Source of the DNA: DAIMFL01 sp964372215
Lineage (GTDB): Bacteria > Pseudomonadota > Alphaproteobacteria > Dongiales > Dongiaceae
Length of the DNA stretch: 6,269 nt
NCBI GenBank assembly: GCA_964372215.1
Contig: CAYJQC010000068.1
Span: forward strand, 1-6,269
Direction: 5' to 3'
Shown here: in pieces, positions 5,491 to 6,269 of the stretch
How the letters are laid out: every line of letters starts with the position of its first letter
How positions within the stretch are numbered: position 1 is the first letter of the stretch
The notes under the pieces: model-generated
The model's input: only the letters and a program-made list of their open reading frames with translations
The model's database searches: none
Told to the model about the DNA's origin: nothing
Program-made: the position numbers and the translations under genes

Positions 5491-6234
5491 TCAACGCGGT
5501 CGGCCGGTCGCCGCGGCGCCGGCATGGAGCTGCCGCAGCACCGCCGGCAGCATATCGACGATATCCTCGGCGATCAGCCCGGGACCGAAGGACGCCGCCG
5601 CGGCGCCGTGGATCCAGGCCGCCGCCGCTGCCGCCTCGAAAGCCGGCAGGCCCTGCGCCAGCAGCCCGACGACCAGCCCCGCCAGCACGTCGCCGCTGCC
5701 GGCCGTCGCCAGCTCGGCCGGCGCGTTCTCGTTGATGGCCGCGCGTCCGTCCGGCGCGGCAATCACCGTGTCGGCGCCCTTGAGCAGCACCCCGGCGCCG
5801 CAACGCGCGGCCGCCGCGCGGGCGCGTTCGAGCTTGCCCGCGCCGACCAGATCGGGAAACAGGCGGGCGAATTCGCCGTCATGCGGCGTCAGCACGCAAT
5901 CGCCGGTGAGCGCCGCGAACAGGCGCTCCGGACCGCCGGCGAAGCTGGTCAGCGCGTCGGCGTCGAGCACCGCCCGCCGTCGCCGCGCGAGCGCCGCCAG
6001 GACGTGGCCCGCGGTCGCCTCGCCGACCCCGTTGCCCGGACCGACCAGCACCGCGTTGCGCCTGGCATCGTCGAGCAGCAGCGCCGCCCCCGCCGCGTCC
6101 TCGAACGGGATCGTCAGCGTACCCGGCTGGTCGGCGGCGTAGATCGCATGGGCGGCGCGCGGCGCAGCGATGCTGACGAGACCCGCCCCCATGCGCCTGG
6201 CCGCGCGCGCCCCCCCGCGCGCCGCCCCGGGCAA
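5491..6234 (-). CDS. nnrD: ADP-dependent NAD(P)H-hydrate dehydratase domain (YjeF C-terminal/NnrD type), 5' end missing or disrupted
   Basis: Repairs NADHX and NADPHX, the hydrated damage forms of NAD(P)H, using ADP as phosphate donor product partner (EC 4.2.1.136); ribokinase-like fold. Seen, numbering from 6234: RMGAGLVSIAAP (14-25), GPGNG (65-69), DADALT (91-96), TPHDGEFARLF (116-126), LLKGADTVI (150-158), and the signature LATAGSGDVLAG (175-186) with catalytic Asp182. The C-terminus is complete. The N-terminal glycine-rich start of the domain is not: an in-frame TAA (6235-6237) immediately precedes a TTG at 6234, and residues 1-14 only partly match the expected TGAARLAARAALRMGAG pattern. 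Either the upstream part, including any NnrE epimerase domain of a fused protein, is broken by sequence errors at this contig end, or the gene is truly damaged. The first ATG (6192) would start too late for a full domain. It probably forms an operon with the decarboxylase 16 nt downstream. Confidence 0.85.
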   Translation of the reverse strand: MPGAARGGARAARRMGAGLVSIAAPRAAHAIYAADQPGTLTIPFEDAAGAALLLDDARRNAVLVGPGNGVGEATAGHVLAALARRRRAVLDADALTSFAGGPERLFAALTGDCVLTPHDGEFARLFPDLVGAGKLERARAAAARCGAGVLLKGADTVIAAPDGRAAINENAPAELATAGSGDVLAGLVVGLLAQGLPAFEAAAAAAWIHGAAAASFGPGLIAEDIVDMLPAVLRQLHAGAAATGRPR

Positions 6235-6269
6235 TTAGGCCCCCCCGCAAATCAGCGCGGGGGCGCGGG
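6235..6269. other. low-complexity G/C edge with inverted repeat
   Basis: The last 35 nt contain a run of seven C (6240-6246) and a perfect 7-bp inverted repeat, CCCCCGC (6242-6248) and GCGGGGG (6257-6263), around an 8-nt loop. The expected upstream coding sequence of the dehydratase is not recognisable here in any minus-strand frame. It looks like unreliable contig-end sequence rather than a biological element. Confidence 0.4.

Noticed and set aside
4233..5735. Plus-strand open frame of 500 codons opposite the decarboxylase
   Set aside because: Antisense shadow with Arg/Gly/Gln-rich content and no family resemblance; the minus strand carries clear catalytic motifs.

Overview
The window is GC-rich (roughly two thirds G+C by eye) and looks like an alphaproteobacterial chromosome fragment, possibly near Rhodospirillales. 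The evidence is the tRNA-Leu / tig / clpP / clpX order on one strand, the alphaproteobacterial character of the ClpP N-terminus, a eukaryote-like single-chain malonyl-CoA decarboxylase, and very high G+C third positions. No mobile element, CRISPR array, prophage or defence system is visible. All recognised genes lie on the minus strand, so transcription runs from the right end to the left end.

In transcription order: (1) 6234-5491, the ADP-dependent NAD(P)H-hydrate dehydratase domain (NnrD/YjeF C-terminal type), whose 5' end is missing or broken at the right edge. (2) 5474-4041, malonyl-CoA decarboxylase, starting 16 nt after the dehydratase stop and so probably in the same operon. (3) A 287-nt gap with a short palindrome just after the decarboxylase, an A/T-armed hairpin and a TTAAC-N4-GTTAA inverted repeat. 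(4) 3753-3475, a 92-residue protein of unknown function with a good ribosome binding site. (5) A 245-nt gap with a perfect 22-bp palindrome and a candidate tRNA promoter. (6) 3229-3145, tRNA-Leu with anticodon UAG and encoded CCA. (7) 3061-1655, trigger factor. (8) 1588-947, ClpP peptidase. (9) A 302-nt gap with a near-consensus CtrA-type box and a candidate clpX promoter overlapping a 12-bp palindrome. (10) 644 to the left edge, the first 214 codons of clpX.

Functionally the left half is a protein quality-control block: trigger factor receives nascent chains at the ribosome, and ClpP with the ClpX unfoldase degrades tagged or regulatory proteins. The right half is a small metabolic block: NAD(P)HX repair coupled with conversion of malonyl-CoA to acetyl-CoA. 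I found no clear undescribed system. The points most worth checking are the unknown 92-residue protein and its promoter-side repeats, the possible CtrA-type box upstream of clpX, the NnrD-decarboxylase pairing, and the damaged right edge.
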